Of a stretch of 64,000 nt of DNA, positions 32,567-44,653 are shown piece after piece. The notes below the pieces were generated by a model. The model saw nothing but the letters and a program-made list of their open reading frames with translations. It did no database searches and was not told the DNA's origin. Origin of the DNA: Alloteropsis semialata (Eukaryota; Streptophyta; Magnoliopsida; Poales; Poaceae); contig CM014272.1 in NCBI GenBank assembly GCA_004135705.1, forward strand, positions 23,805,041 to 23,869,040, read 5' to 3'. A program made the translations under genes and the position numbers. Positions within the stretch are counted from its first letter, which is position 1, and each line of letters opens with the position of its first letter.

Positions 32567-35500
32567 TTGGTATTTACATGCCTGTACTTGACTCCACTTT
32601 TAGGTAGTATGAGTGCCTTTCTGCCTAGAATTGACCTCCACTATGCCTTACAGAATATGGAGGGAGTAGTCGAAGATGCTCAAGACCATGTTCAAGCGAA
32701 TCCAGAAGATGGACCAAACAATGTCCAGCAAGAAGCACTACCCCTACCAGAGTCAAGTCTATTTGAAGTGATTGCGACTCAGACCCAGATACTACAACGC
32801 ATGGCAGATGCAGTGACTCTCGGACAAGAAACATCTGAAGATAAAGAATGGAAGACGATCAAGAGCTTTATCAAGCTGAAGCCACCCACCTTTGATCAAA
32901 CAGATGATCCCTTGGAAGCCGAGGATTGGCTAGATGAAATCGAGAAAAGATTGGACTTGACCTCTTGCACTGATGAGGAGTGTGTATCACTAGCTGCCTA
33001 TCAGTTGATCGGTACATCAAGAGTTTGGTGGAACGAGTACTGCAGAACCCATGAAGACCCTGCTCGTATCACTTGGGAAGAGTTTAAAAGAGCCTTTCTG
33101 GAGTTCCACATTCCCAATGAAGCTCGTGTGATCAAGGCAGAAGAGTTCCGCAATTTTACCCAAGGCACAATGAAGGTGCAAGAGTATTTACGAAGCTTCA
33201 CCAAGATGGCAAGATATGACCCCATACGCACAGACACTGATGAGAAGAAGCAATTTTGGTTTCGCCAAGGCCTGAACCCGGAGATTAGGCTGTATATAAG
33301 TGGCTGTTACCGAACGTTCATGCGTATGGTGAACAGAGCTATGGAAGTCGAGAAGGAATTAATCAAGGGACGTGAGAACCAAGCCAAGAGAAGAAGAATG
33401 AAGTATCAGTCATACCATGGCATGATCCAACAGAATAGATATAACCAATCTCTGGGAGAAGATGATTGCCCAATACCCAGCTATAACAACGGAGATATCC
33501 AGTACAATAAGTACCAGAACACTGAGATGATGAATTGCCACAACCCAATTCAAGGAGAAAGTACTATGGAATATCATACCAAGCAGAACGACAACGCAGA
33601 AAAAGTTATGACTAAATGTCGTAACTGCAGAAGACCCGGACATGAGACATTCAATTGCCCTGGCAAGAAATCACGACGTAAGACCAAAACCAGTCAGAAC
33701 CAGAAGGAAAGAGAACCTCAGAGTGAAGCTCAAGGAAGATTGAACCACTTGATAGTAGAAGATGCAAAGGATGCACCAGAAGTACCGAAGTCCAAAGAAG
33801 TACCAAAGATGGTGTACAATCTTACAACCAAGACCTTGGAAGAAATACCAATAGTACAAGAGTATCCAGATGTCTTTCCAGATGAATTACCGGGATTGCC
33901 CCCAGACAGAGGAATAGAGTTTGTGATTGATCTGATGCCGGGAACCGCCCCCATTGCTAAGAGACCTTACAGAATGACAGCTGAAGAACTGGATGAACTG
34001 AAGAAGCAGATCAAAGAATTGCAGGACAAAGGAATCATTAGGCCGAGTGCCTCACCTTGGGCGTCACCCGTATTGTTTGTCAAGAAGAAGGATGGTTCGA
34101 TGAGAATGTGCATCGATTACCGCTCGCTGAATGCAATGACCATCAAGAAGAAGTATCTGTTGTCAAGGATCGATGACTTGCTTGACCGACTCAAGAAGGC
34201 AAGGTACTTCAGTAAGATCGACCTTCGATCAGGATATTATCAGATGAGGATTCGGGAGTCTGATGTTCCTAAGACAGCGTTTGTGACAAGATATGGACAA
34301 TTTGAGTTTATGGTCGTATCGTCTGGTTTGACCAATGCACCAGCCTGCTTCAAGAAAATGATGAACAAGGTATTTATGGAAGAGTTGGATAAGTTTGTTG
34401 TAGTTCTTATTGATGACATCCTGATTCACTCGGAGACAGCTAAAGAGCACGCACAACATCTGAGGATAGTGCTAAAGAAGCTTAGACCACATAAGCTATA
34501 TGGCAAGTTCAGCAAATGCGAGTTCGGGATGCAGAAGATAACTTTCCTTGGACATGTGTTGACCCCAGATGGAGTATCAGTTGATCCCGAGAAGATTGAA
34601 GCTATATACGGATGGAAGCAACCCAGAAATATCGCAGAAATCCGAAGTTTCCTTGGATTAGCAGGCTACTATCGCAGATTCATCGAGAATTTCTCCAAGA
34701 TTGCAAAGCCGTTGACTGATTTGTTGAAAACCAATGTTCCATTTGTATGGTCAGACAAATGTGAAGCAAGCTTTCAAGAGCTCAAGAACCGACTCACTAC
34801 TGCTCCAATTCTGACAACACCAGATAATCGGAAGGATTTCGTTGTGTATTGTGATGCCTCCAGACAAGGTTTAGGATGTGTGTTGATGCAAGAAGGAAAA
34901 GTAGTTGCTTATGCTTCACGCCAACTACGGGAGCATGAAGAGAACTACCCTACTCACGACTTGGAATTAGCAGCCGTAGTGCATGCTCTGAAGATATGGA
35001 GACACTATCTTATTGGAAACAAATGTGACATATACACAGATCATAAGAGTTTGAAGTACTTCTTCACGCAATCAGAGTTGAATATGAAGCAACGAAGATG
35101 GTTGGAATTGATCAAAGATTATGAATTGGAAATTCACTACCATCCTGGCAAGGCAAATGTAGTTGCAGATGCGTTGAGTCGCAAGAGCTATTGCAATAAT
35201 CTTATGGTGCAAGAATGCCAACCGGCTTTGTATGAAGAAATGGAAAAGTTGAAGTTGGAGATAGTAAGTACTAGTCAATTGAATGAAATGAGGATCAAGT
35301 ATAATTTGGAAGATAGAATCCGAGAAGCTCAGAAGGAAAGTGAAGAGATTAAGGAAATTGTCAAAAGAATGCGGGATGGACATCTTCCTACTTTCAGAGT
35401 TGACGAACAAGGAACCATATGGAAGAAAGAAAGAATATGTGTGCCGGAAGTGAATGAGCTTAGGCAGATAATCCTGAAAGAAGCTCATGATTCGAGATAT

Positions 35501-36736
35501 TCTATACACCCCGGATGTACCAAGATGTACCAAGATCTGAAACAACGTTTTTGGTGGAAGGATATGAAAGTTGATATAGCCGGACATGTTGCTAATTGCG
35601 ACACATGTCAAAGAGTGAAAGCCGAACATCAAAGACCGGCAGGATTACTCAAACCCTTGGATATTCCAGTATGGAAGTGGGAAGACATCAGTATGGACTT
35701 TGTTGTTGGATTACCCCGGACTCAGAAAGGTAATGATTCAATTTGGGTTATTGTGGATCGTTTGACGAAGGTGGCACACTTTGTACCTGTAAGAGCGGAT
35801 TACAGAGTAGACAAGTTAGCAGAGCTATATGTTGATAATATTGTGAGATTGCATGGAGCACCTCGAAGCATTGTATCTGATAGAGGGTCGCAATTCACTG
35901 CCAAGTTCTGGCAACACTTGCATGAAACTATGGGAACAAGCTTAGAGTACAGCTCAGCTTTTCACCCTCAGACCGATGGTCAGACTGAAAGAGTTAATCA
36001 AATATTGGAGGATTTGTTGAGAGCTTGTGTTCTGACATACAAGAAAGATTGGGAAAAGAGCTTGTCTTACGCAGAGTTCTCATACAACAACAGCTATCAA
36101 GCTAGTTTGCGAATGTCGCCATTCGAAGCACTTTACGGCAGGAAGTGTCGTACGCCTTTGCTTTGGTCGGAAGTTAGAGAAAGAATTTTCTTTGGACCAG
36201 ATGACATTAAAGAAGCTGAAGAGCATGTGAGTAAAATTAGAGAGAATCTGAAAGCAGCTCAGAGCCGTCAGAAGAGTTATGCTGACAAGCGAAGAAGAGA
36301 CTTAAGCTTTGAAGTTGGAGAATTTGTCTACCTGAAAGTATCACCCCTTCGAGGCACGAAGCGATTTCATATCAAAGGGAAGTTGGCACCAAGATATGTG
36401 GGACCATTTGAGATCACCCAAAAGATTGGCAAACTCGCATATGAATTGAAGCTAACCCAAGACCTAGCTGGAGTACACCCGGTATTCCATGTATCGCAGT
36501 TAAGGAAATGTCTTCGAGTGCCAGACGAGCAAGTGCCAGTGGAAGCCTTGGATATTCAGGACACATTGGAATATCTAGAATACCCTATCAAGATTTTGGA
36601 CACAGCTGTGAAAGAAACAAGAAGGACTTCTGTTCCTTACTGCAAAGTTCAATGGAGTAATCACACCGAACGAGAAGCCACTTGGGAGAAAGAAGCAGAT
36701 CTACGACAGAAGTATCCGCATCTCTTCGAGCCATAG
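32567..36736 (+). CDS. Ty3-gypsy (Tekay/chromovirus-like) gag-pol, open but without a protease domain
   Basis: An open frame of 1389 codons; an internal Met (for example residue 15 or 31) could be the true start. Gag is at about residues 95-270 (KPPTFDQTDDPLEAEDWLDE, VWWNEYC), and a zinc knuckle CRNCRRPGHETFNC is near 351-364. RT follows: SPVLFVKKKDGSMRMCIDYR, YFSKIDLRSGYYQMRI near 545, IDDIL near 615. RNase H begins YCDASRQGLG near 760. Integrase has its HHCC zinc finger (HDSRYSIHPG to NCDTC, about 973-1012) and the acidic triad in SMDFVVG, SDRGSQF and QTERVNQ (about 1041, 1103, 1138). A chromodomain-like tail comprises about 1300-1389. Between the zinc knuckle and RT there are only about 65 residues, where relatives have about 200 including the D(T/S)G protease; no such motif is present. 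RT before integrase is the Ty3 order. No stops or frameshifts. Confidence 0.93.
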   Translation: MVFTCLYLTPLLGSMSAFLPRIDLHYALQNMEGVVEDAQDHVQANPEDGPNNVQQEALPLPESSLFEVIATQTQILQRMADAVTLGQETSEDKEWKTIKSFIKLKPPTFDQTDDPLEAEDWLDEIEKRLDLTSCTDEECVSLAAYQLIGTSRVWWNEYCRTHEDPARITWEEFKRAFLEFHIPNEARVIKAEEFRNFTQGTMKVQEYLRSFTKMARYDPIRTDTDEKKQFWFRQGLNPEIRLYISGCYRTFMRMVNRAMEVEKELIKGRENQAKRRRMKYQSYHGMIQQNRYNQSLGEDDCPIPSYNNGDIQYNKYQNTEMMNCHNPIQGESTMEYHTKQNDNAEKVMTKCRNCRRPGHETFNCPGKKSRRKTKTSQNQKEREPQSEAQGRLNHLIVEDAKDAPEVPKSKEVPKMVYNLTTKTLEEIPIVQEYPDVFPDELPGLPPDRGIEFVIDLMPGTAPIAKRPYRMTAEELDELKKQIKELQDKGIIRPSASPWASPVLFVKKKDGSMRMCIDYRSLNAMTIKKKYLLSRIDDLLDRLKKARYFSKIDLRSGYYQMRIRESDVPKTAFVTRYGQFEFMVVSSGLTNAPACFKKMMNKVFMEELDKFVVVLIDDILIHSETAKEHAQHLRIVLKKLRPHKLYGKFSKCEFGMQKITFLGHVLTPDGVSVDPEKIEAIYGWKQPRNIAEIRSFLGLAGYYRRFIENFSKIAKPLTDLLKTNVPFVWSDKCEASFQELKNRLTTAPILTTPDNRKDFVVYCDASRQGLGCVLMQEGKVVAYASRQLREHEENYPTHDLELAAVVHALKIWRHYLIGNKCDIYTDHKSLKYFFTQSELNMKQRRWLELIKDYELEIHYHPGKANVVADALSRKSYCNNLMVQECQPALYEEMEKLKLEIVSTSQLNEMRIKYNLEDRIREAQKESEEIKEIVKRMRDGHLPTFRVDEQGTIWKKERICVPEVNELRQIILKEAHDSRYSIHPGCTKMYQDLKQRFWWKDMKVDIAGHVANCDTCQRVKAEHQRPAGLLKPLDIPVWKWEDISMDFVVGLPRTQKGNDSIWVIVDRLTKVAHFVPVRADYRVDKLAELYVDNIVRLHGAPRSIVSDRGSQFTAKFWQHLHETMGTSLEYSSAFHPQTDGQTERVNQILEDLLRACVLTYKKDWEKSLSYAEFSYNNSYQASLRMSPFEALYGRKCRTPLLWSEVRERIFFGPDDIKEAEEHVSKIRENLKAAQSRQKSYADKRRRDLSFEVGEFVYLKVSPLRGTKRFHIKGKLAPRYVGPFEITQKIGKLAYELKLTQDLAGVHPVFHVSQLRKCLRVPDEQVPVEALDIQDTLEYLEYPIKILDTAVKETRRTSVPYCKVQWSNHTEREATWEKEADLRQKYPHLFEP

Positions 36737-36766
36737 GTAACCCTTAATCTCGGGGACGAGATTCCT

Positions 36767-36781
36767 GTGAGGGGGGGAGTC
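36767..36781 (+). other. Ty3 polypurine tract
   Basis: GTGAGGGGGGGAGTC directly before the TG of the 3' LTR; primes plus-strand synthesis in LTR retrotransposons. Confidence 0.85.
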
Positions 36782-39700
36782 TGTAGCATTCCGTGTTGAA
36801 AATTGTGGATTTAAAAATTTTTGTTTGAATTGTTTGCTTAAACCTAGAAGTGTGATCTCTCTCTCCTCTAAACTCTTAGTAATTAAATTGTGCTTTTAAT
36901 TAGTAAATAGGGAATTGATTGATTGTGTGATTTGGCTTTTGTTTGATTTCTTTTGTTGAAGTGGAATTTATATTTGAACTTCTAAAGTTCAAATACAAAT
37001 TCAAAAGCTAACTTAAACTGACTTGGGCCCAAACCCTTAAACCTCTAACCTAACCTCGGCCCAGCTCTGGCCTGCTTCCGGTCCGGCCCGATCACCTCTT
37101 CCCTCCCATTCCCTGCGAGCGGCCCACTCCAATCCAACAGCCGCCGGTCCAATTCCCGGCCCAGCATTCCGGCCCGCAGCCACGCCTCCAGGACCCCGCG
37201 CTCGGCCCGACATCGGTCCAACCCGCCAGCGTCTCCGTTCCCTTCCTCTTTTCTGTCTCTGCCAAGCGGGCCCCCGACAACAGTGCCATCCCCTTTCTCC
37301 CCTTCTCCCGCACGCCGCACGTACCGCGCCGCCCTCATCCGCGAGCGCGCCCGCTCACGCCTCCCCCACGTACTCCGCCCCGCTCTCCCTTGGCTGCCAA
37401 GCCAACACGCCGCGCCCGCTCCAGCCTGGCCATGCCCATCCCTTTCTCCTCGCCCACGCAACCCCCTTCTATATAATTCCCATCCCCTTCCTCTCTGCTT
37501 TCCCATCTCCGAATCCACTCGAGCGGGAGCCCTGCTCCACAACGCCGGCCAAATTGGAGCATCAAGGAGCAGGAGGTGCCGGTGCAGAAGTTGCTCGTGG
37601 AAGGAATCAAACAGGGGAGACTCCTCCGCGCCGGATTTGTTGCCACTACACCGACGACGTCACGCCGACCGGAGCTCCGCCGTTGGCACATCGTCGTCCA
37701 CATCGCCGCCGCTGTACCGCGAGATCCTCGTCAAGCTCGGCCACATCTTCTCTACCTCGCTGTGAGCAATTTCCCCCATCCAATCTTTCTTCCCCTCATC
37801 CTGCTCCACCTTGATTTGCTCTGCTCGGCCTGCCGTGCCGCCATGGATGTTCCGTGAACCTGGTCTCCTTGTTTTGCCTGTTCCGGCCGTCGCCGCCGGC
37901 TCGATTTCTCTCTGCAGGGACGCGTTCGCATGACTCCTTTCCCGCACACGCACATCTCCACACCACCTCGCTCTTGTTCGCCTCGACGACGTTGCCCCAA
38001 GCTGATCCGAGCCGCCGCTATGGCAACGCAGCCGCCGCCGCTGCACTGTTCTCTCTGCTCTCCCTCTTTGCTGATCTCCTTGCTCTCGGTTCCCCTCTAC
38101 CCACGAGCAACATCGACCAAGTGGCCAAGAGGACGCGCCAGCGAGCCGCGCGCCCGCGCCTGGAGAACCGCCGCCGACGTCGCGTCGTGCTCTGGAGTTC
38201 GCCGCGGACAAGCACACGGAAGACCACACGCTCATCTGGCCACAGCAACCGCGGAAGATCCCGTCCCTTCTCTTGTCTCACTGACTGGTGGGCCCATGCG
38301 CGGACTCACCGCCATGTGGGCCCGCCTCGTCAGCGCCTCCCTGATTCCCCGCCCGTATCGCCAAAACGGCCGTGGGCCGAGTTCTCGCGGCCCATAAACC
38401 CTTTTTCCCTTTCTGGGCCGAATTCACCAACAAGTCTGCAAAGCACCCGGCCTGCAAGCGGATCCAGCCCAAGAGCAGCCCGCCTCCTCTCTTTTTCTTT
38501 TTCCTCCAACCTGCCGGGGCCCACATGTCATTCACTGCGTGTCATTGACACGTGGGACCCACTGACTGTTGACCGCTGACCTGGTCAACGATGACGTCAT
38601 GGTGACGTCATCAGAGGTGGACCCCACTGCTGACGTCATCACTGCCACGTGGCGTGTCCTGATGCTGCCACGTGTCGGCCTCTGAGTTTTTCTCTTTTTC
38701 GGAATTTCAGAAATAGGTTTTATCTAAGAAAATTCATAATAAATTCATCCTAGCTCAGAAAATTATGAAACCAGTTTCATAATTCTTCTAAAATCATGAT
38801 CTACGCGTTAGTGTAGGAGTTGAGTGCTTTTGGCTCTTCTTTGGTTCTTATTTGGAGTTTATTTGCAACTAGCTTATCGTTTATTTATCCGATTATTAGG
38901 ATTCTCGGAAGACTTGGACGACTACGTCGACTACAACCACGACGATCGTGACTTCATCAACAAATTGAAAGTGAAGGACCTTGCTCCAGGTTCACGCCCA
39001 ATCCGACTTTGAATCCTATTAGGCATTGCTATTAGAATTGCTAGCGCTTTAATTCATGATGATGATGTTAAACCTATGCATAGCCTTTGAATATTACCTG
39101 ATATCCTTGTATACCTATATACACTGTTATATTCGTGCTATGCTTGCATGTGTGGGATTAGCTGTGACCTTGATCTATCTTGGCGTGAGTTTTGGGTGGG
39201 ATAAAACTGAAGAGTTTCGAACCCCCGGCTGGAGTGAGCAGACATTAACCGACCTTCTGGTCGGGGCTCGGGAAGTGTGTTGGGCACTTCCTACGGAGTA
39301 CCTGTGGCGGGTACATTGTTGTGGTTACTTTGGAGGAGTTGGAGGATGTTACCTGTAATGGGTAGACTGGCGTACCGCGGAGTCGGACGGCCCAGTTTGG
39401 AGACTTGCTTGCTCTGGCTTAGGCTGAGTCAGTTGGACCTGGTGACGGGACTTTGTCAAACGTGCACACCACTTATCCTCAGAAGGGGAGGATTCCAGCC
39501 ATTTCTAGTTGGGCGGTACCATTTCTGTGGAGCAGTGTGCTAGGATTGGGCTCACCGGTGGCGCCACCGAAGCCCGGCTGTCTCACAGCCCTTTGTTTCC
39601 GAGACTCTCGACACCACGGTGGCCAGGCTAGAGACTCACAGTTCTGGGTCCCAAGCCCGGGAAAACAGTATGGTACCGTTCTAGCTAGGAAGTCATGGTT

Positions 39701-40521
39701 GTGGGCTGCGTCTCGAGTTGGCGGCCACCAGCTCGCAGCCCGGGTGGGGCCAGGTGTACACACTCTGCAGAGTTAAAACTATACGTATAGCCGCGTCCTC
39801 GGTCATGGACACCCCTCGATCCGGCTTCTTCTGATTAGTGTTTTGGGATATTCTACCTCTCCCCTTTTTCATAGCCTTGGGCTGGTTGAGAGCTGATAGT
39901 GCGAATTCCGGCTGGTAGCCGCTGAGATGGGAAGAGTGGGAGTCTTCCCATCGACTCGTGAGGAGTAGGAGGTGAGGATGCGACGGGACCCTGGTGTGCT
40001 AGGGTTGACCCGTGGAGATGATAGCTTGGGAAGCTGATGTTGGAGATCTTTATTTCTTTTGCTGCTGCTGCTGCATAGGAAACCCCAGCTTAATTCCTTG
40101 ATATATTTGTTATACTAGAATTAGGCCACCTTAAAGCTTGCATACGGATGGTGACGTGGACCTGTCCCATTCCTTGGGGACAGTTCGTGAGCTTGCAGGT
40201 TTGGACTTGGATTCCGAATTCAGCCAACAGATGCTGCTTTGAAGGGTTGTGTTGCTTCGCTCAAGGATGCCTGTGGTGAAGATTGGAGATGAAGACTTGA
40301 AGATCTAGCTACCGCTTCGTAGGCTTTCTTCTTGTCGTTTAGCCCAAAGGGCTTGTATCAGCTACGTTTCCATATTATCCTTGTAAAACTTGTACTCTGA
40401 TTCGAAGTATGGATATGATATTATGCTGAAATAAGTTCTGTACGTGATAGCAGTTGATTCTGGGACTATCACAATGGTACAGGAAGTCGGATTCTCCGAT
40501 TTGGAAATCCGGGACGTTTCA
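36782..40521 (+). mobile_element. Ty3-gypsy element, 3' LTR (3740 bp, complete)
   Basis: Begins TGTAGCATTCCGTG after the polypurine tract and ends GGGACGTTTCA. The following TATGA (40522-40526) is the expected 5-bp target copy; its partner is in the gap. It carries three TGACGTCA sites (38592, 38603, 38631). The small frames inside, for example 38824-39012 (FSEDLDDYVDYNHDDRDF), are identical in both LTRs and are not known genes. Confidence 0.95.
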
Positions 40522-42425
40522 TATGACTCATTTCACTTTGAGTGAAGGTAATGTTTGTGGTGGATTATTCATTGTACTCCACTAGTGACTGAAAGTCTAA
40601 AAAATGTATGCAATAGTTTGTTTTCACATGGATACTAAAGTTTGTACACAATTGATGCCAATATATACATTTGCAATAATTCAAACTCAGCGATGTGTTC
40701 CAGAAGCAGGTTCTTGAGGTGAATTCAGTCCAACCCACGGAGATCATGCAGTCTTAATGCACTGTGTGAATGGTTTTAGTCAACGTGTTTGAGGCAATTT
40801 TTATTTGGGGATTGTGCGGTGATGGATCAAAAAGAGCGTGCCTTATCTCGTTCTGAACCATAGGCTGCAAGTATCATGTCAGAAGCAAGAGGTTACAACG
40901 TATTAGTAATTTTAAGCTTTTTTGTCCACCAAAAATATTAAGCTTTTGATTCCGCTCCAAATTTTGTATAAATTTCAGATAGTTCCAAGGTAATACTTTG
41001 GCCACAATATAATTAGCTGAGCTGCATGATCATCGTAACACTTGGACGTCAAGGATAAGTAGTAATTAGCTGAGCTGGACGAAGCAAGGTTTCAGCCACC
41101 AAAGTGTCGCCGAAAGCTGGTCCAACAAGGTCCTTGTGCTCGCTTGTTTGTTTTGCTCTTATGGCTCCATTTTGCTCATTTATACTACAGTCTATATAGT
41201 AAATGTGTCATGGTAATAAAAGAATCTAATATAACGTAAGTGCTTAATGGAGTGTATACGTCCATGAAATGATTATGTATATACTAAGTATTTCTTCAAG
41301 TCTAGCTAAGCATTTCATAATAGAGGTGGATGGGTAGGGGAGTATTGGAAGTTCATGCATATTATTTGGAGCAGCATGCAGTAGTTGTTGAAATAGTAAT
41401 ATGGCTAGTGGTCGTGGTTGCTGCCACAGTGGTAATGGTAGGACAGGTTTGGTCAATTCAAGTACATTTGGCCTAGCAGCCTGTTGCCAACATACAACAA
41501 CTATGTGACGATCTTGTGGTATCCTCTTTCCCAGTGTCTTCGATTCCTAGCAAATAACTCTTTGCCCTATTACTATTTCTCTTTCATTGTGTGCTTTTCC
41601 TTGTAGTGGAAAACAGAAGTGCAGGGCGGAGAAGTAAAACTGTGATCGTATTGTGGGTATATATAGTGATAGCCTTGAATCATCACTCATGGTATTGAGG
41701 ATATTGTTTATTGGTAGGTAAAACATACAATGCTTAGACTGAATGCTACGTGTATCATTCTCAGCTGGAAGGTTGAATGCAAATAAAATGGGAAGGAGAC
41801 CTCATGAACAAGCAAACATCAAGGGCATGATTTATTATTACATGACCTTCCATTGTTGGCAAATATTAAAACATCAAGTAGCGAACTCGAACGCTTTTCT
41901 TGCCAGCTGAACGCTCTCCCCTGTGTGCTCCCTACTGCAGTAGGAACAAATACTACATTCATGGAGTTTTCCAGAAGGAATAATTTTTAGTATCATAGAA
42001 AATAAATTGAACATACACACTTGAGCAATTTGCCAAGTTAGGTTTAAAAAATAAAAAAAGCGAAATGGGTGATTTGAACATAAGACCTGCTGCACTCAAA
42101 TACGACAGATAACAAACTAGGCAACATTTCATATTTTGTTGTGCTGTAGATAAGACGCTTAATATACAAACAAAACAATTGAAGGTACTTACACATAAAA
42201 CTACACGGAAATAGAGGCGGCAGATGAGAATTTTTTTTTTGGGAGGGATGGCAAAGCAATAATTCCAGTTCAAGCTGCAGATCTGCTTCATTATGTTGCA
42301 TTTGGTATTGAAAGGCTGTAGTAAGGAAGAAGAGAAATCATTTGTTAAAAGAAACTCTGTAGATTGGTTGAGCTGGATGGCTTAGTTGAATAAGGTCCTG
42401 CTAAATTTTTGAGCTCTCCTGGAAC
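40522..42425. repeat. Non-coding, with unit U copy 1 (about 41162-41730)
   Basis: No gene recognised and no DUF561 exon found. From about 41162 it is a diverged relative of 42426-43055, 45378-46085 and 60976-61445: similar order of GGCTCCATTTTG, TGCTTAATGGAGT, TTCCCAGTGTCT, CTTGTAGTGGAAAA and CTTGAATCATCA. Confidence 0.6.
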
Positions 42426-43055
42426 TCCATCTTGGTTAATTACACTTCCTTGTAGCGGGTAGGTATGTATACATACCTACCCACTCAATAGGAAAATAAA
42501 TTAATATAATCCCACTCAATAGGAAAATAAATTAATATAATGTACCTGCTCAATGGAGTCTATAAGGTGTTGATGAGATGATTATATATACCAAATGTTG
42601 TTTCACGTCTAGCTAATCATTGCATGATTGAAGTGGCTAGGGAAGATGTGGTACTAGGGTATTTGACGGCTAACTTGCAATGGCTGCATGCCTGCCTAGC
42701 TCAGCCTCTCTTCTGCCCTGAAAACAAAAAATACGCCGAAGACGGCTTGGCTGCTGCAGCCGCAGTACTGTAACTGCCAGAAATTCCAATCGCCTCTGTA
42801 TTTGAGCTGCACTCACAGTGGTAACGGCCACACTCTTTTGGTTGAATCATTCACATCTGCGTTGATCATCATTCGCCCCATGATCCAATCACCAGTATCG
42901 TACGATACCTTCACCTTTTCTAGGCAACATATTTCCCAGTGTCTCCCAGTCCCAACAAAAGGATTTGTGTCTTGTTTTCCCCCATTACTATACCTCCTCA
43001 TTACTATGTGTAGTCCTTTGTAGTGGAAATGCAATGTTCAGAAGGGAGAAGTAAA
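42426..43055. repeat. Unit U, copy 2 (near-identical to 45378-45976)
   Basis: Identical to 45378-45976 apart from two substitutions and one 31-bp tandem duplication here (CCACTCAATAGGAAAATAAA and following). It ends at the AAA target of a CACTA element that is absent from the other copy. Confidence 0.93.
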
Positions 43056-44653
43056 CACTACGGGAAACCCCGTATTTGCCGAGTGCCCAAACCTTCGCCG
43101 AGTGCAAAATTTCGGGCACTCGGCAAATACGGGATATGCCGGGTGTAGGAAACAAAACACTCGGCGAAAGGTTTACACTCGGCAAACCCAAGCTTTGCCG
43201 AGTGTCAAACTCGGAACACACGGCAAAGACGGATTTGCCGAGTGTCCGCAAACCGGCACTCGGCAAAGCGCAACATGGCCCACCTGCCAGGCCGCCGCCG
43301 TCGCGCGGTCCGGGTGGCGGCTAACGGTGGACCTGTTTGCCGAGTGCCAGACCAAGAGCACTCGGCAAAGGTCTGCCCGGCCCCACTTGTCAGGCAGCCG
43401 CCGTCACGCTGTCTGGACGGCGGCTAACGGTCGGGGGCTTTGCCGAGTGCCCTAGGTTTAGCACTCGGCAAAGATCCCTTTTGCCGAGTGTATTTTATGG
43501 CACTCGGCAAATCGTGGCTCCATATTTCATGTAAATGCTTCCAATCCTTTTTTGTTGATTCAAGTATGATACAGTGTACCCTATGTTGCAATTTAGGATT
43601 TTTTTCGGCTCGTTTACTATATTCAATGATTTTGTTTCATTAAATTGAATTTTTTGTTTAATTCAAAATTTGAACTACAGGTGTTTGAAATCTTGGAACA
43701 GAGTGATTGCAAAAATGATATTCATGTTAGTATGTCCTTATTTAGACAATATCAATGAGAAATAAGTCAATTTGGCAAAAGATATTTTTGAAACACGACG
43801 ATGTACGTGTGGTAGGATTGTTTTTTAATTATAAAAAATTCTAATGAACTCCGAAAATCCTGAGATTTGTCGAGAGCTCATGATATCTTATGTGGAGGCT
43901 GCGGTAAAAAATATAGAAGCTTCTGCAAAAGTTTTCACATACGATGCTTGCAACCGGAACATCTCCGAAGAAGTTTCGTTGAGTTCTAATAGATCGTTCA
44001 TGATTTGGACACAGAGTGACATGACAATTCGAGTTTCACTTCCAAACTTTTTATAGTGGCAATATACTACCTAAAATGTATCGTGTCAAGTTTTGGTAAA
44101 TTTTCGGATCAATTTCAGATTTTATAATTTTTTTATTACGTATATTGAAACTAAAATGATATACATGGATTTTGTTGAATAATGACATAAAATAATGGTT
44201 CTTTTGTTCTACAATGATGAGACATGCATTGTACAGTGGAGTTTACATGTTTTTTTCAATATTCGTTGCACCAAAAATCGAAATTTCCAATATTTTCAAA
44301 TTTTGAAGGGGTGTTTGCCGAGTGCCCGCTGAGAGGCACTCGGCAAAGAGCCTATTTGCCGAGTGTCTGGGAGTTGGCACTCGGCAAAGGGCCAGGGCCC
44401 ACCAGGCGAGCTCCCACGCAATACGTTTTAAAAAATTTAAAACAATCTTTGCCGAGTGCCTGGATCTGGCACTCGGCAACCAGGGGCTTTGCCGAGTGCC
44501 AGATCACGGGCACTCGGCAAAGTCTATGAACCCGACCACTTCACTTAACCGTTTTTCCCCGAACCCGGACGCCACACAGTCACCCGGACCCTCGCGCCCC
44601 CCCCCGGGCCGCGCTCCGGACTCCCTCGCCGCCGGCGGTCCTCGCCCCCCCGG
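43056..44653. mobile_element. CACTA transposon, left part (TTTGCCGAGTG family), cut by gap
   Basis: Starts CACTACGGGAAACCCC after AAA (43053-43055). Dense TTTGCCGAGTG / CACTCGGCAAA inverted pairs occupy 43075-43510 and 44310-44525. The interior (43510-44310) is AT-rich and closely matches 62890-63670. Its only notable frame, 43844-44056, recurs in that copy. No transposase visible. The right end is in the gap. Confidence 0.92.

Noticed and set aside
37045..38580. Multiple frames in the 3' LTR
   Set aside because: Low-complexity translations of LTR DNA, duplicated in the 5' LTR; no protein family recognised.
43075..43510. Regularly spaced TTTGCCGAGTG motifs as a CRISPR-like array
   Set aside because: Motifs alternate in orientation with very short variable spacing, lie at CACTA ends, and the DNA is plant nuclear.
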